Of a DNA stretch of 64,000 nucleotides, positions 26,759-33,981 are shown in pieces. Where the stretch lies: positions 124,001 through 188,000 of the forward strand of contig NZ_QOHK01000003.1 of NCBI RefSeq assembly GCF_003319175.1. Reading direction: 5' to 3'. Position numbers and translations under genes: made by a program. The notes under the pieces are model-generated. The model made no database searches. It was not told the origin of the DNA and saw only the letters and a program-made list of their open reading frames with translations. Positions within the stretch are counted from its first letter, which is position 1. Every line of letters begins with the position of its first letter. The DNA comes from Blastococcus sp. TF02-8. GTDB taxonomy: Bacteria; Actinomycetota; Actinomycetes; Mycobacteriales; Geodermatophilaceae.

Positions 26759-27541
26759 TCAGACGAGGTCGATCACGTCGGCGATCGAGTCGCACACCCG
26801 GCTCGGCCGGAACGGGAACCGGCTGACCTCGCTCGCCGTCGTGGAGCCCGACAGCACGAGCACGGTCTCCAGGCCGGCCTCGATGCCGGCCACGACGTCG
26901 GTGTCCATGCGGTCGCCGACCATGATCGTGGACTCGGAGTGCGCCTCGATCCGGTTCATCGCGCTGCGGAACATCATCGGGTTCGGCTTGCCGACGAAGT
27001 AGGGCTTCGCCCCGGTCGCGGCGGTGATCATGGCCGCGACCGAGCCGGTGGCGGGCAGCGGACCCTCGGTGGAGGGGCCGGTGACGTCGGGGTTGGTCGC
27101 GATGAACCGGGCGCCGTTCCCGATCAGCCGGATGGCCCGCGTGATCGCCTCGAAGGAGTAGGTGCGCGTCTCCCCGAGGACGACGTAGTCCGGATCGGAG
27201 TCGGTCATCACGTAGCCGACCTCGTGCAGCGCCGTGGTGAGGCCGGCCTCGCCGATGACGTAGGCGGAGCCGCCGGGGAGCTGGGTGGTGAGGAAGTCCG
27301 CCGTCGCCATGGCGGAGGTCCAGATCGCCTCCTCGGGAACCTGCAGGCCGCCGCGCGCCAGCCGCGCCGCGAGGTCGCGCGGCGTGAAGATCGAGTTGTT
27401 GGTCAGCACCAGGAACCGGCGGCGCCGCTCGACGAGCCGGTCGAGGAACTCCTTGGCCCCGGGCAGTGCGTGCCCCTCGTGGACCAGCACACCGTCCATG
27501 TCGGTGAGCCAGCACTCGATCGGTCGGCGTTCGGTGGTCAC
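26759..27541 (-). CDS. HAD-IIA family phosphatase (NagD-like)
   Basis: 260 residues. HAD motif I is CWLTDMDGVLVHEG, with the first Asp as nucleophile; motif II LVLTNNS; motif III lysine in YFVGKPNPMMF; motif IV MVGDRMDTDVVAG. The cap is C2a (IIA). NagD-like enzymes dephosphorylate nucleoside monophosphates or glycolytic intermediates, so the substrate is open. It starts 16 bp after the preceding minus-strand gene stop and is probably co-transcribed with it. Confidence 0.9.
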   Translation of the reverse strand: MTTERRPIECWLTDMDGVLVHEGHALPGAKEFLDRLVERRRRFLVLTNNSIFTPRDLAARLARGGLQVPEEAIWTSAMATADFLTTQLPGGSAYVIGEAGLTTALHEVGYVMTDSDPDYVVLGETRTYSFEAITRAIRLIGNGARFIATNPDVTGPSTEGPLPATGSVAAMITAATGAKPYFVGKPNPMMFRSAMNRIEAHSESTIMVGDRMDTDVVAGIEAGLETVLVLSGSTTASEVSRFPFRPSRVCDSIADVIDLV

Positions 27542-27557
27542 GGGGATCCTCCGGAGG

Positions 27558-27995
27558 TCAGGGCCAGATGCGTGGTTCGGCGTGGGACTCGTCGGACTCT
27601 CCCAGCGTCACCGTCCGGCCGAACAGCCGCCTCCCGAGGGAGTACGGCGTGCGGATGCGCAGCTGCCCCTCGCAGTCGCGGTGCTCGAGGTCGACGCGCA
27701 CCGCGTCCGACCCGAGCCAGGTGATGTCCATGACGAGGGCGACCGCCCGCAGCTCGTCGCGGGTGGCCAGCAGGCTGCGCTCCACGACCTCGATGGCCGC
27801 CATGGGGCTGAGCCGGGCCGCCGCGGAGCCGGTCAGGTGGTACTCCAGCCGGCCGGCGGAGTCGACGGAGAGTCCGAGGGGGAAGAAGCCGCCCCGGCGC
27901 TCGAGCGAGGTGACGGCGGCGTCGAGGGCCGCGGACCGGAGCCGGGTGACGTCCTGCCGCACCACGGCGGCGATCGTGCCGGTCGGCGTCGTCAC
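27558..27995 (-). CDS. Conserved hypothetical protein, 145 aa
   Basis: GTG 27995. I do not recognise a family. Short beta-rich stretches (FPLGLSVDSAGRLEYHLTG; ALVMDITWLGSDAVRVDLEH) suggest a compact alpha/beta domain without signal peptide or membrane segment. It is followed closely by the HAD phosphatase in the same direction, the only functional hint. Confidence 0.6.
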   Translation of the reverse strand: MTTPTGTIAAVVRQDVTRLRSAALDAAVTSLERRGGFFPLGLSVDSAGRLEYHLTGSAAARLSPMAAIEVVERSLLATRDELRAVALVMDITWLGSDAVRVDLEHRDCEGQLRIRTPYSLGRRLFGRTVTLGESDESHAEPRIWP

Positions 27996-28058
27996 GCTGG
28001 GAACATCGGCACCTGTCGCCCGATCTTGATCCGGGTCCGTGAGTTGGCCCGGAACCGG

Positions 28059-28553
28059 CTAGGTGCGCGGGCCGGCGAACGTGGTCAGTGCGTCGTCGGT
28101 GAGCCGGAAGACCGTCCACTCGTCCATCGGCACGGCACCCGCAGCGCGGTAGAACTCGATCGACGGGGTGTTCCAGTCCAGCACCGACCACTCCAGCCGG
28201 GAGTAGCCGCGCGCCACGCAGACCTCGGCGAGCGTGCGGAGCAGCTCCTTGCCGTGGCCGCGGCCGCGGTGCTGCGGCTGGACGTAGAGGTCCTCGAGGT
28301 GGATGCCGTGGGTGCCGCGCCAGGTGGAGAAGTTGAGGAACCACAGGGCGACGCCCACGACCTGTCCGGGGTGCACCCCGTCGTCAGCCACGGCGACGTG
28401 CCCGAACAGGGCGGGGGAGTCGGCGAACAGGTGCGCGGTGAGCTGGTCCTCGGTCAGCCGGACCTCGTCCAGGGCCTTCTCGTACTCGGCCAGCTCGCGC
28501 ACCAGACCGACGACCGCCGGGACGTCGTCGGGCCGGATCGGGCGCACGCTCAC
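28059..28553 (-). CDS. GNAT family N-acetyltransferase (diamine acetyltransferase-like)
   Basis: 164 residues from GTG 28553. It resembles spermidine/diamine acetyltransferases: VRPIRPDDVPAVVGLVRELAEYEKA, LWFLNFSTWRGTHGIHLEDLYV, the acetyl-CoA loop PQHRGRGHGKELLRTLAE and WNTPSIEFYRAAGA. The start overlaps the pssA stop (GTGA), so it is the last gene of the psd-pssA operon. A link to phospholipid or polyamine chemistry is only suggested by position. Confidence 0.85.
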   Translation of the reverse strand: MSVRPIRPDDVPAVVGLVRELAEYEKALDEVRLTEDQLTAHLFADSPALFGHVAVADDGVHPGQVVGVALWFLNFSTWRGTHGIHLEDLYVQPQHRGRGHGKELLRTLAEVCVARGYSRLEWSVLDWNTPSIEFYRAAGAVPMDEWTVFRLTDDALTTFAGPRT

Positions 28554-29347
28554 GACAGCGCCTCGCGCACCCGTGCCGGCACCAGCTTCGCCAGGGGGGC
28601 GACGACGGGCACGAGGATCGGCGCGAGCAGGTAGCCGTAGGCCAGGACGCAGCCGGTGACGACGGGAACGGTCGCGAACCCGACGACCAGCAGAACCGCC
28701 ATCGCGATCAGGCCGTAGGGCCGACCGCTCTTGGGGCTGACCAGCGACCGGAAGGACCGGAAGCGGATGTTCGTGACCATGAGCAGGGCCGGCACCGCGA
28801 CGATCAGCAGCACCCAGAGCCGGTCGCGCCCCTGCATGTCGTCGCCGAAGGCGAACACCGAGGCGAGCACCACCCCGGCGGCGCCCGGGCTGGGCATGCC
28901 GATGAAGTACCGCTTGTCCGCCGTCGGGTCGATGGTGGTGTTGAACCGCGCCAGCCGGATCGCCGCGCAGGCCACCCACAGGAAGCAGACGACCCAGCCC
29001 AGCGGGTCCCAGCCGTCCTGCCCCTCGGAGAAGAGGGTGAACGCGAGCAGGGCCGGCGCCAGGCCGAAGGACACCAGGTCGGCCAGGGAGTCGAACTGCA
29101 GGCCGAACGGCGTCACCGCGCCGACGAGCCGGGCGACCGCACCGTCGGTGATGTCGAAGAGCACCGAGAGCCCGACGAGGACCGCGGCCAGCGTGTACTG
29201 CCCGCGGATCGACACCAGGATGGCGAAGAACCCGCAGAACATGTTGCCGAGCGTGAAGAGGCTGGGGAGCGTGGCCAGCGCTCGCCGCCGGCTGCCCCGG
29301 ACCGATCCCCGGACGAACTCGACGGTCGCCGTGCGCCGCGTGGGCAC
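28550..29347 (-). CDS. pssA: CDP-diacylglycerol-serine O-phosphatidyltransferase
   Basis: 265 residues from GTG 29347, 8 bp after the psd stop. The CDP-alcohol phosphotransferase signature D-x2-DG-x2-AR-x8-G-x3-D-x3-D is complete (DITDGAVARLVGAVTPFG, then LQFDSLAD). Five or more hydrophobic helices follow. It makes phosphatidylserine, which the adjacent Psd decarboxylates to phosphatidylethanolamine. The basic N-terminus (TRRTATVEF...RGSRRRALA) lies before the first helix. Confidence 0.95.
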   Translation of the reverse strand: MPTRRTATVEFVRGSVRGSRRRALATLPSLFTLGNMFCGFFAILVSIRGQYTLAAVLVGLSVLFDITDGAVARLVGAVTPFGLQFDSLADLVSFGLAPALLAFTLFSEGQDGWDPLGWVVCFLWVACAAIRLARFNTTIDPTADKRYFIGMPSPGAAGVVLASVFAFGDDMQGRDRLWVLLIVAVPALLMVTNIRFRSFRSLVSPKSGRPYGLIAMAVLLVVGFATVPVVTGCVLAYGYLLAPILVPVVAPLAKLVPARVREALS

Positions 29348-29355
29348 CGCGGGCC

Positions 29356-30033
29356 TCAGCGGATCGAGGGCCAGCGGGCGATGACGGTCTCGCCGCCGCG
29401 CACGCGCTGTCCCTTCGTCACGGTGATCTCGCACTCCGGCGGGACGAAGACGTCCATCCGGGAGCCGAACTTCATCAGGCCCATCCGCTCTCCGGTGGCC
29501 AGCGTCTGGCCCACACCGGTGCGGGTCACGATCCGGCGGGCCAGCACGCCCACGATCTGCCGGAAGACGACGGTGCGGTCGCCGCCGCCGCTGGAATCGC
29601 GCAACCACAGCTCGCTGCGCTCGTTCCGGTGCGCGGACTCCTTGCGGTAGGCGGCCAGGAAGCTGCCCTTGCGGTAGGAGCTCTCGACGACCTCACCGCG
29701 GTACGGCGACCGGTTGACGTGCACGTCGACCACCGAGAGGAACACGCTCACCTGCTGCCAGTCACCCTCGGGGGCCACACCCTCCTGCGGCTCACCGGAG
29801 ACCATGACGACGCCGTCGGCGGGGGAGAGGACGACGTCGGGGTCGACCGGGGTGGAGTCGCACCGCCGGTCGGGATCGCGGAAGAACAGGGCCATGTAGG
29901 CGGAGAGGCCCAGGAACGGCCAGGCCGCCACGCGCGCCCAGCGGCGGCCGGTGACCCGGCCTCCGGCGGCGAGCAGGGCGGCAGGGGCCAGCGGTCCGGT
30001 GATGAAGGGCCACCCGGCGGGGTCGATGCGCAT
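29356..30033 (-). CDS. psd: Phosphatidylserine decarboxylase proenzyme (short type)
   Basis: 225 residues. An N-terminal hydrophobic pair anchors it (ALLAAGGRVTG... WPFLGLSAYMALFF). LSPADGVVMVSG and VSVFLSVVDVHVNRSPYRGEV are typical of the proenzyme. The self-cleavage motif is FGSR at about 189-192, where Ser becomes the pyruvoyl group. First gene of psd-pssA-acetyltransferase, forming phosphatidylethanolamine. The upstream side ends at a very strong hairpin. Confidence 0.95.
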   Translation of the reverse strand: MRIDPAGWPFITGPLAPAALLAAGGRVTGRRWARVAAWPFLGLSAYMALFFRDPDRRCDSTPVDPDVVLSPADGVVMVSGEPQEGVAPEGDWQQVSVFLSVVDVHVNRSPYRGEVVESSYRKGSFLAAYRKESAHRNERSELWLRDSSGGGDRTVVFRQIVGVLARRIVTRTGVGQTLATGERMGLMKFGSRMDVFVPPECEITVTKGQRVRGGETVIARWPSIR

Positions 30034-30090
30034 CGTCCACGAACCGTACCGGGAGGTCGGTGGTGATCACCCGCCGTGGCGCGACCGGAA

Positions 30091-30138
30091 CGCGAACGGC
30101 GCCGGCCGGTGGATGTCCACCGGCCGGCGCCGTTCGCG
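30091..30138. terminator. Very long perfect hairpin between sodN and psd
   Basis: Bases 30091-30113 and 30116-30138 form a perfect 23-bp stem with a 2-nt loop (TG), nearly all G/C. It lies 11 bp after the sodN stop and 58 bp before the psd start, and would end sodN transcription before psd. Confidence 0.85.
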
Positions 30139-30148
30139 GCGTCGGAGA

Positions 30149-30553
30149 TCAGGCAGCAGCCTTGGTCTCCCAGAAGATCTTGTCGATCTCGGCGATGTAG
30201 TCGAGCAGCTTCTGGCCCTCGGCCGGGTCCATGCTGCCCTTGCCGCCGGCCGCACCGGCCTGCTTCGTGGCCTTGTTGAACAGCTCGTGCAGCTGCGGGT
30301 ACTTCTCGAAGTGCGGCGGCTTGAAGTAGTCGGTCCACAGCACCCACAGGTGGTGCTTGACCAGGTCGGAGCGCTGCTCCTTGATCAGGACGGCGCGCAT
30401 CTTGAAGACCTCGTCGTCGCTGGCCTGGTACTTCTCCTGGATGGCCTTGACCGACTCGGCCTCGATGCGGGCCTGCGCCGGGTCGTACACGCCGCAGGGG
30501 AGGTCGCAGTGCGCGGTGGCCTCCACGGCGGAGAACATGCGGGTGAGACGCAT
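30149..30553 (-). CDS. sodN: Nickel superoxide dismutase precursor
   Basis: 134 residues. The nickel hook HCDLPCGVYDP begins after a 14-residue propeptide (MRLTRMFSAVEATA). The mature His1, Cys2 and Cys6 are the nickel ligands. The helical bundle follows (QARIEAESVKAIQEKY; HHLWVLWTDYFKPPHFEKYP). It detoxifies superoxide in the cytosol and requires removal of the propeptide by SodX, encoded divergently 51 bp away. Confidence 0.97.
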   Translation of the reverse strand: MRLTRMFSAVEATAHCDLPCGVYDPAQARIEAESVKAIQEKYQASDDEVFKMRAVLIKEQRSDLVKHHLWVLWTDYFKPPHFEKYPQLHELFNKATKQAGAAGGKGSMDPAEGQKLLDYIAEIDKIFWETKAAA

Positions 30554-30604
30554 GGAGATGCCTCCGGGGTTCGTGGGGATCTGTCGTCTGCGACCCTACT
30601 CGCG

Positions 30605-30985
30605 GTGATCCACGACGACAGTGCGAGAGAGGCCACGGCCGGCCTGCCGACGCCGTGGGTGCTGGTGCGGGTCAGCGGTCCGTCGATGTCCCCCACCGTG
30701 CGGGACGGCGACCGGCTGCTCGCCCGACGGCTCCCCGCGGGCGGGTGCGTGCGCCCCGGCGACGTCGTCGTCGCCCGTTTCCCTGCGCGGCCCGAGTTGC
30801 TCGTGGTCAAGCGGGTGCGCCGGACGGTCGAGGGCGGGCACTGGGTCGAGGGCGACAACGTCTTCGTCACCGACGACAGCCGCTCCTTCGGCCCGGCCGT
30901 GGTGGTCGGCCGGGTGGTGGCTCGTCTCTGGCCGCGGCCGGGCCGCGTGCCGGCCCGTCCGGACCTCGGGTCAGACCTGCCGTAG
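30605..30985 (+). CDS. sodX: Nickel-SOD maturation protease SodX (S26 family)
   Basis: 126 residues from GTG 30605. S26 signal-peptidase-like fold with the catalytic serine in VSGPSMSPTVRDGDRLL and lysine in ELLVVKRVRR, then GHWVEGDNVFVTDDSRSFG. No membrane anchor is seen, consistent with a cytosolic protease cleaving the SodN propeptide. Divergent sodN/sodX pairing is the standard arrangement. Its 3' end overlaps the convergent epimerase gene by 15 bp. Confidence 0.93.
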   Translation: MIHDDSAREATAGLPTPWVLVRVSGPSMSPTVRDGDRLLARRLPAGGCVRPGDVVVARFPARPELLVVKRVRRTVEGGHWVEGDNVFVTDDSRSFGPAVVVGRVVARLWPRPGRVPARPDLGSDLP

Positions 30986-31573
30986 CTGCGCGTACCGCGC
31001 CGAGCAGTCGGCCATGGTGGGCAAGAGCCCCTGCTCGCGGGCCTCGGCGAGCGTCGGTGCGGCCCGGTCCTTCGCGGACAGCTCGAGCTCGACGTCCGAG
31101 GGCCAGGGCAGGGCGAGCTCGGGGTCCATCGGCGAGATCCCGAACTCGCGGGCCGGGTCGTAGCCCGAGGAGACCAGGTAGGTGACCGAGCTCCGGTCCT
31201 CCAGTGCGAGGAAGGCGTGGCCCAGCCCCTCGGCCAGGTAGACGGCGCGTGGCTGCTCGCTGTCGAGCACCACGGCGTCGTGCACGCCGAAGGTCGGCGA
31301 GCCGACCCGCACGTCGACGACGACGTCGAGCACCCGACCCGCGGGGCAGTACACGTACTTGGCCTGGCCCGGGGGTACGAGCGCGAAGTGGACCCCGCGC
31401 AGGACCCCCCGCGACGAGACGCTGTGGTTGGCCTGGGCGAGAGGGAGGGCGTGTCCCACTCTCTGGGACATGGCGTCGGCTCGGTACCACTCGGTGAAAC
31501 GCCCCCGCGTGTCCCCGTGTGGCACGAGGTCGACGACGTAGCTGTCGGGCACGGCGAGCTCGCTGATCTCCAC
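30971..31573 (-). CDS. dTDP-4-keto-6-deoxyhexose 3-/3,5-epimerase (RmlC family)
   Basis: 200 residues. RmlC-like cupin: FTEWYRADAM, SVSSRGVLRGVHFALVPPGQ with the catalytic His, AKYVYCPAGRVLDVVVDVRVG, and LAEGLGHAFLALED. In classical RmlC the motif is LRGLHxQ, whereas here the Gln is replaced (GVHFAL). That pattern I associate with epimerases of deoxysugar pathways such as the TylM3/EvaD type. No other rml genes are in the window, so rhamnose synthesis is not established. It is divergent from malic enzyme (53-bp gap). Confidence 0.82.
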   Translation of the reverse strand: MEISELAVPDSYVVDLVPHGDTRGRFTEWYRADAMSQRVGHALPLAQANHSVSSRGVLRGVHFALVPPGQAKYVYCPAGRVLDVVVDVRVGSPTFGVHDAVVLDSEQPRAVYLAEGLGHAFLALEDRSSVTYLVSSGYDPAREFGISPMDPELALPWPSDVELELSAKDRAAPTLAEAREQGLLPTMADCSARYAQLRQV

Positions 31574-31626
31574 GACGGCACCGTAGCGACAGCCGCCGGG
31601 ATCGCCCCGTCTACTCTGCTGTCCCC

Positions 31627-32814
31627 ATGAGCGGAAATCCGGCGCCCGAGCAGACCCCCGACCGCTTCGCCGACGACCCGGCGTTCGCGGTGCACGAGGG
31701 CGGCAAGCTCTCGGTGGCGTCGACCCGCTCCATCGGCTCCATCGAGGACCTCTCGCTCACCTACACGCCCGGCGTCGCCCGCGTCTCCAGCGCCATCGCC
31801 GCCGAGCCGGAGCTCGCCCGGCGCTTCACCTGGGCACCCCGGGTCGTCGCCGTCGTCTCCGACGGCACCGCCGTGCTCGGGCTCGGCGACATCGGGCCGG
31901 CCGCCGCCCTGCCGGTCATGGAGGGCAAGGCCTGCCTGTTCAGCGAGTTCGCCGGGCTCTCCTCGGTGCCGATCGTGCTGAGCACCACCGACGTGGACGA
32001 GATCGTGGACACGGTCATGGCCATCGCGCCGTCGTTCGGGGGCATCAACCTCGAGGACATCAGCGCACCGCGCTGCTTCGAGATCGAGGACCGGCTGCGC
32101 GAGCGGCTGGACATCCCGGTCATGCACGACGACCAGCACGGCACCGCCATCGTCGTCCTGGCCGCACTGCGCAACGCCGCCAAGGTCGTGGGCCGGGAGC
32201 TGGGCGACCTGCGGGTCGTCGTCTCCGGCGCCGGTGCCGCCGGGGTTGCCTGCACGAAGATCCTGCTGGAGGCCGGGGTCGGCGACATCTCGGTCGCGGA
32301 CTCGCAGGGCATCCTGCACCCCGGCCGCGAGGTGACCGGGACCAAGCAGTGGCTCGTCGAGAACACCAACTCCGCCGGGTTCGCCGGGACCATGGTGTCG
32401 GCGCTCGAGGGCGCCGACGTGTACCTGGGCGTCTCCGGCGGCTCGGTGCCGGAGGCTGCGATCGCCTCGATGGCGCCGAACGCGATCGTCTTCTCGCTGG
32501 CCAACCCGACGCCGGAGGTCGACCCCGACATGGCCGCGAAGTACGCCGCCGTCGTCGCCACCGGGCGCAGCGACCTGCCGAACCAGATCAACAACGTGCT
32601 GGCGTTCCCCGGCGTCTTCCGCGGTGCCATCGACGCCGGCGCCACGACGATCACCGAGGAGATGAAGCTCGCGGCCGCCACCGCGATCGCCGACGTCGTC
32701 GGCGACGACCTGCGGCCGGACTACATCGTGCCCAGCCCGCTGGACCGCCGGGTGGCCACCGCCGTGGCCGAGGCCGTGGCGGCCTGCGCCCGCGAGCAGG
32801 GCATCACCCGCTGA
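31627..32814 (+). CDS. NAD(P)-dependent malic enzyme
   Basis: 395 residues, the short bacterial form without a phosphotransacetylase domain. Seen: [17 protein letters not shown] with the catalytic Tyr, [26 protein letters not shown] with the Lys, [16 protein letters not shown] and [11 protein letters not shown] for metal binding, the Rossmann loop [17 protein letters not shown], and [12 protein letters not shown]. It decarboxylates malate to pyruvate. Cofactor preference cannot be read with confidence. Confidence 0.94.
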   Translation: MSGNPAPEQTPDRFADDPAFAVHEGGKLSVASTRSIGSIEDLSLTYTPGVARVSSAIAAEPELARRFTWAPRVVAVVSDGTAVLGLGDIGPAAALPVMEGKACLFSEFAGLSSVPIVLSTTDVDEIVDTVMAIAPSFGGINLEDISAPRCFEIEDRLRERLDIPVMHDDQHGTAIVVLAALRNAAKVVGRELGDLRVVVSGAGAAGVACTKILLEAGVGDISVADSQGILHPGREVTGTKQWLVENTNSAGFAGTMVSALEGADVYLGVSGGSVPEAAIASMAPNAIVFSLANPTPEVDPDMAAKYAAVVATGRSDLPNQINNVLAFPGVFRGAIDAGATTITEEMKLAAATAIADVVGDDLRPDYIVPSPLDRRVATAVAEAVAACAREQGITR

Positions 32815-32831
32815 CGCGGGCGGCACGTCGA

Positions 32832-33629
32832 TCACGTGGCGCGGACGCCCTGACGTAGTCGCCAGCGTCGGAGTCGCACGGCCTGCTCACTCCGACCCAG
32901 CTGCTGTGCGGTCTCCCGGACGGACCCGGTGAACACGTCGGCGTCATCCTGTGTCGTCCACCGGCGGGCACCCGCGACCGGGCGCGCCCGCATGCCCTCC
33001 GGCCGCGTCCAGGCCGCCACCCGAGCGGCGGCGTCGCGCTTCCGTTCGAGCGCCAGGCATCCGTCCGGGTAGAGCCACTGGGCCACGGGTGCCGCAGGGT
33101 CTCCGGCCACCATCGGGTTGTAGACGCCGTCCCGGGAATTGCGACGAGGCGTTCGGTACGCCCCGGCGACCGCGAGGGCTTGGGCGCAGAAGAACTCCGC
33201 CAGTGGCTGGCTGGCGGTCACGAAGCTGACGAAGGGTCGTCCCGTACGGGTGAAGCCGACGCTTCCGTCTCCGTCGAGCAGGCCGCGCAGGTAGTCGGGA
33301 ACGCTGAACGGAACCTGCGGGGGTGCAACCGTCGCCGACTTGTGCCCGGTGGGTAGTCCGAGCTGGATGAGCTCGTCGCGGAATGTGAGGTCACACACCG
33401 TCCAGACGGCGGAGCGGTGCGGTCCGAAGTTCGTCGTGCGTTGGCGGAACGACACCCGTGAGTAGAGGTCGAACAGGGTGGTGAATTCGTGGAGCACAGC
33501 CGCGTCACGTTCTGACAGCTCGATCGCCACGTGGCCCTTCCGACCCCGGCCGGCGTAGTGGTTGCCGTCGGTCTGGGCGAAGCCGAGGAAGTAGGCGTGC
33601 TCGGGGCGCAGCAGGTCGAGGTGCGGCAC
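32832..33629 (-). CDS. Free-standing LAGLIDADG homing-endonuclease-like protein
   Basis: 265 residues from GTG 33629. Two LAGLIDADG helices are visible: YFLGFAQTDGN (acidic residue D21) and LRGLLDGDGSVGF (about 114-126, D121), each with a catalytic Asp. The intervening stretch (RSAVWTVCDLTFRDELIQLGL) fits the DNA-binding saddle. The C-terminal 45 residues (TTQDDADVFTGSVRETAQQLGRSEQAV) look like a Myb/HTH module. Slightly more A/T than its neighbours. It is not inside an intein or a recognisable intron and lies between malic enzyme and the MMPL operon. Confidence 0.8.
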   Translation of the reverse strand: MPHLDLLRPEHAYFLGFAQTDGNHYAGRGRKGHVAIELSERDAAVLHEFTTLFDLYSRVSFRQRTTNFGPHRSAVWTVCDLTFRDELIQLGLPTGHKSATVAPPQVPFSVPDYLRGLLDGDGSVGFTRTGRPFVSFVTASQPLAEFFCAQALAVAGAYRTPRRNSRDGVYNPMVAGDPAAPVAQWLYPDGCLALERKRDAAARVAAWTRPEGMRARPVAGARRWTTQDDADVFTGSVRETAQQLGRSEQAVRLRRWRLRQGVRAT

Positions 33630-33785
33630 CAGGCCACGGTATGGGCGCCCACTGACATCTCGCGTCGCCTGCGGTGCCCGTCGAGTCCGGCACGGGATGA
33701 CGAGACGTGCCAGCGTCGATGAGCCGGCCGCGCCCGTGGCGCGTGGGCGGAGCGAGCTGGTGGAGATCCTCGCTCCGCCTCGGGA

Positions 33786-33947
33786 TCAGCGGCCGAGCAG
33801 CCGGCGCAGGAACCCGGAGGGGGCGGCGTCGGCGTGCCCGGGGCACCACTGATCGGCGGGCACACCCGCGCGGACCCGGTCGACGTGCTGGCCGCAGCCG
33901 GCCCAGGTGGTCTTGCCGCAGGTGGAGCAGGAGGTCGGACGGCACAT
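33786..33947 (-). CDS. Small cysteine-rich zinc-ribbon-like protein, 53 aa
   Basis: Starts at ATG 33947, 34 bp after the MMPL stop, with GAGAGGAA upstream. The N-terminus has MCRPTSCSTCGKTTWAGCGQ followed by HVDRVRAGVPADQWCPGH, giving five Cys and two His in spacings that suggest a zinc ribbon. The tail is FLRRLLGR. It belongs to a small conserved actinobacterial family whose function I do not know. Last gene of the MBL-TauE-MMPL unit. Confidence 0.75.
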   Translation of the reverse strand: MCRPTSCSTCGKTTWAGCGQHVDRVRAGVPADQWCPGHADAAPSGFLRRLLGR

Positions 33948-33981
33948 GGTGGTGGTTCCTCTCGGTGGGTGTCGGTGCGGG

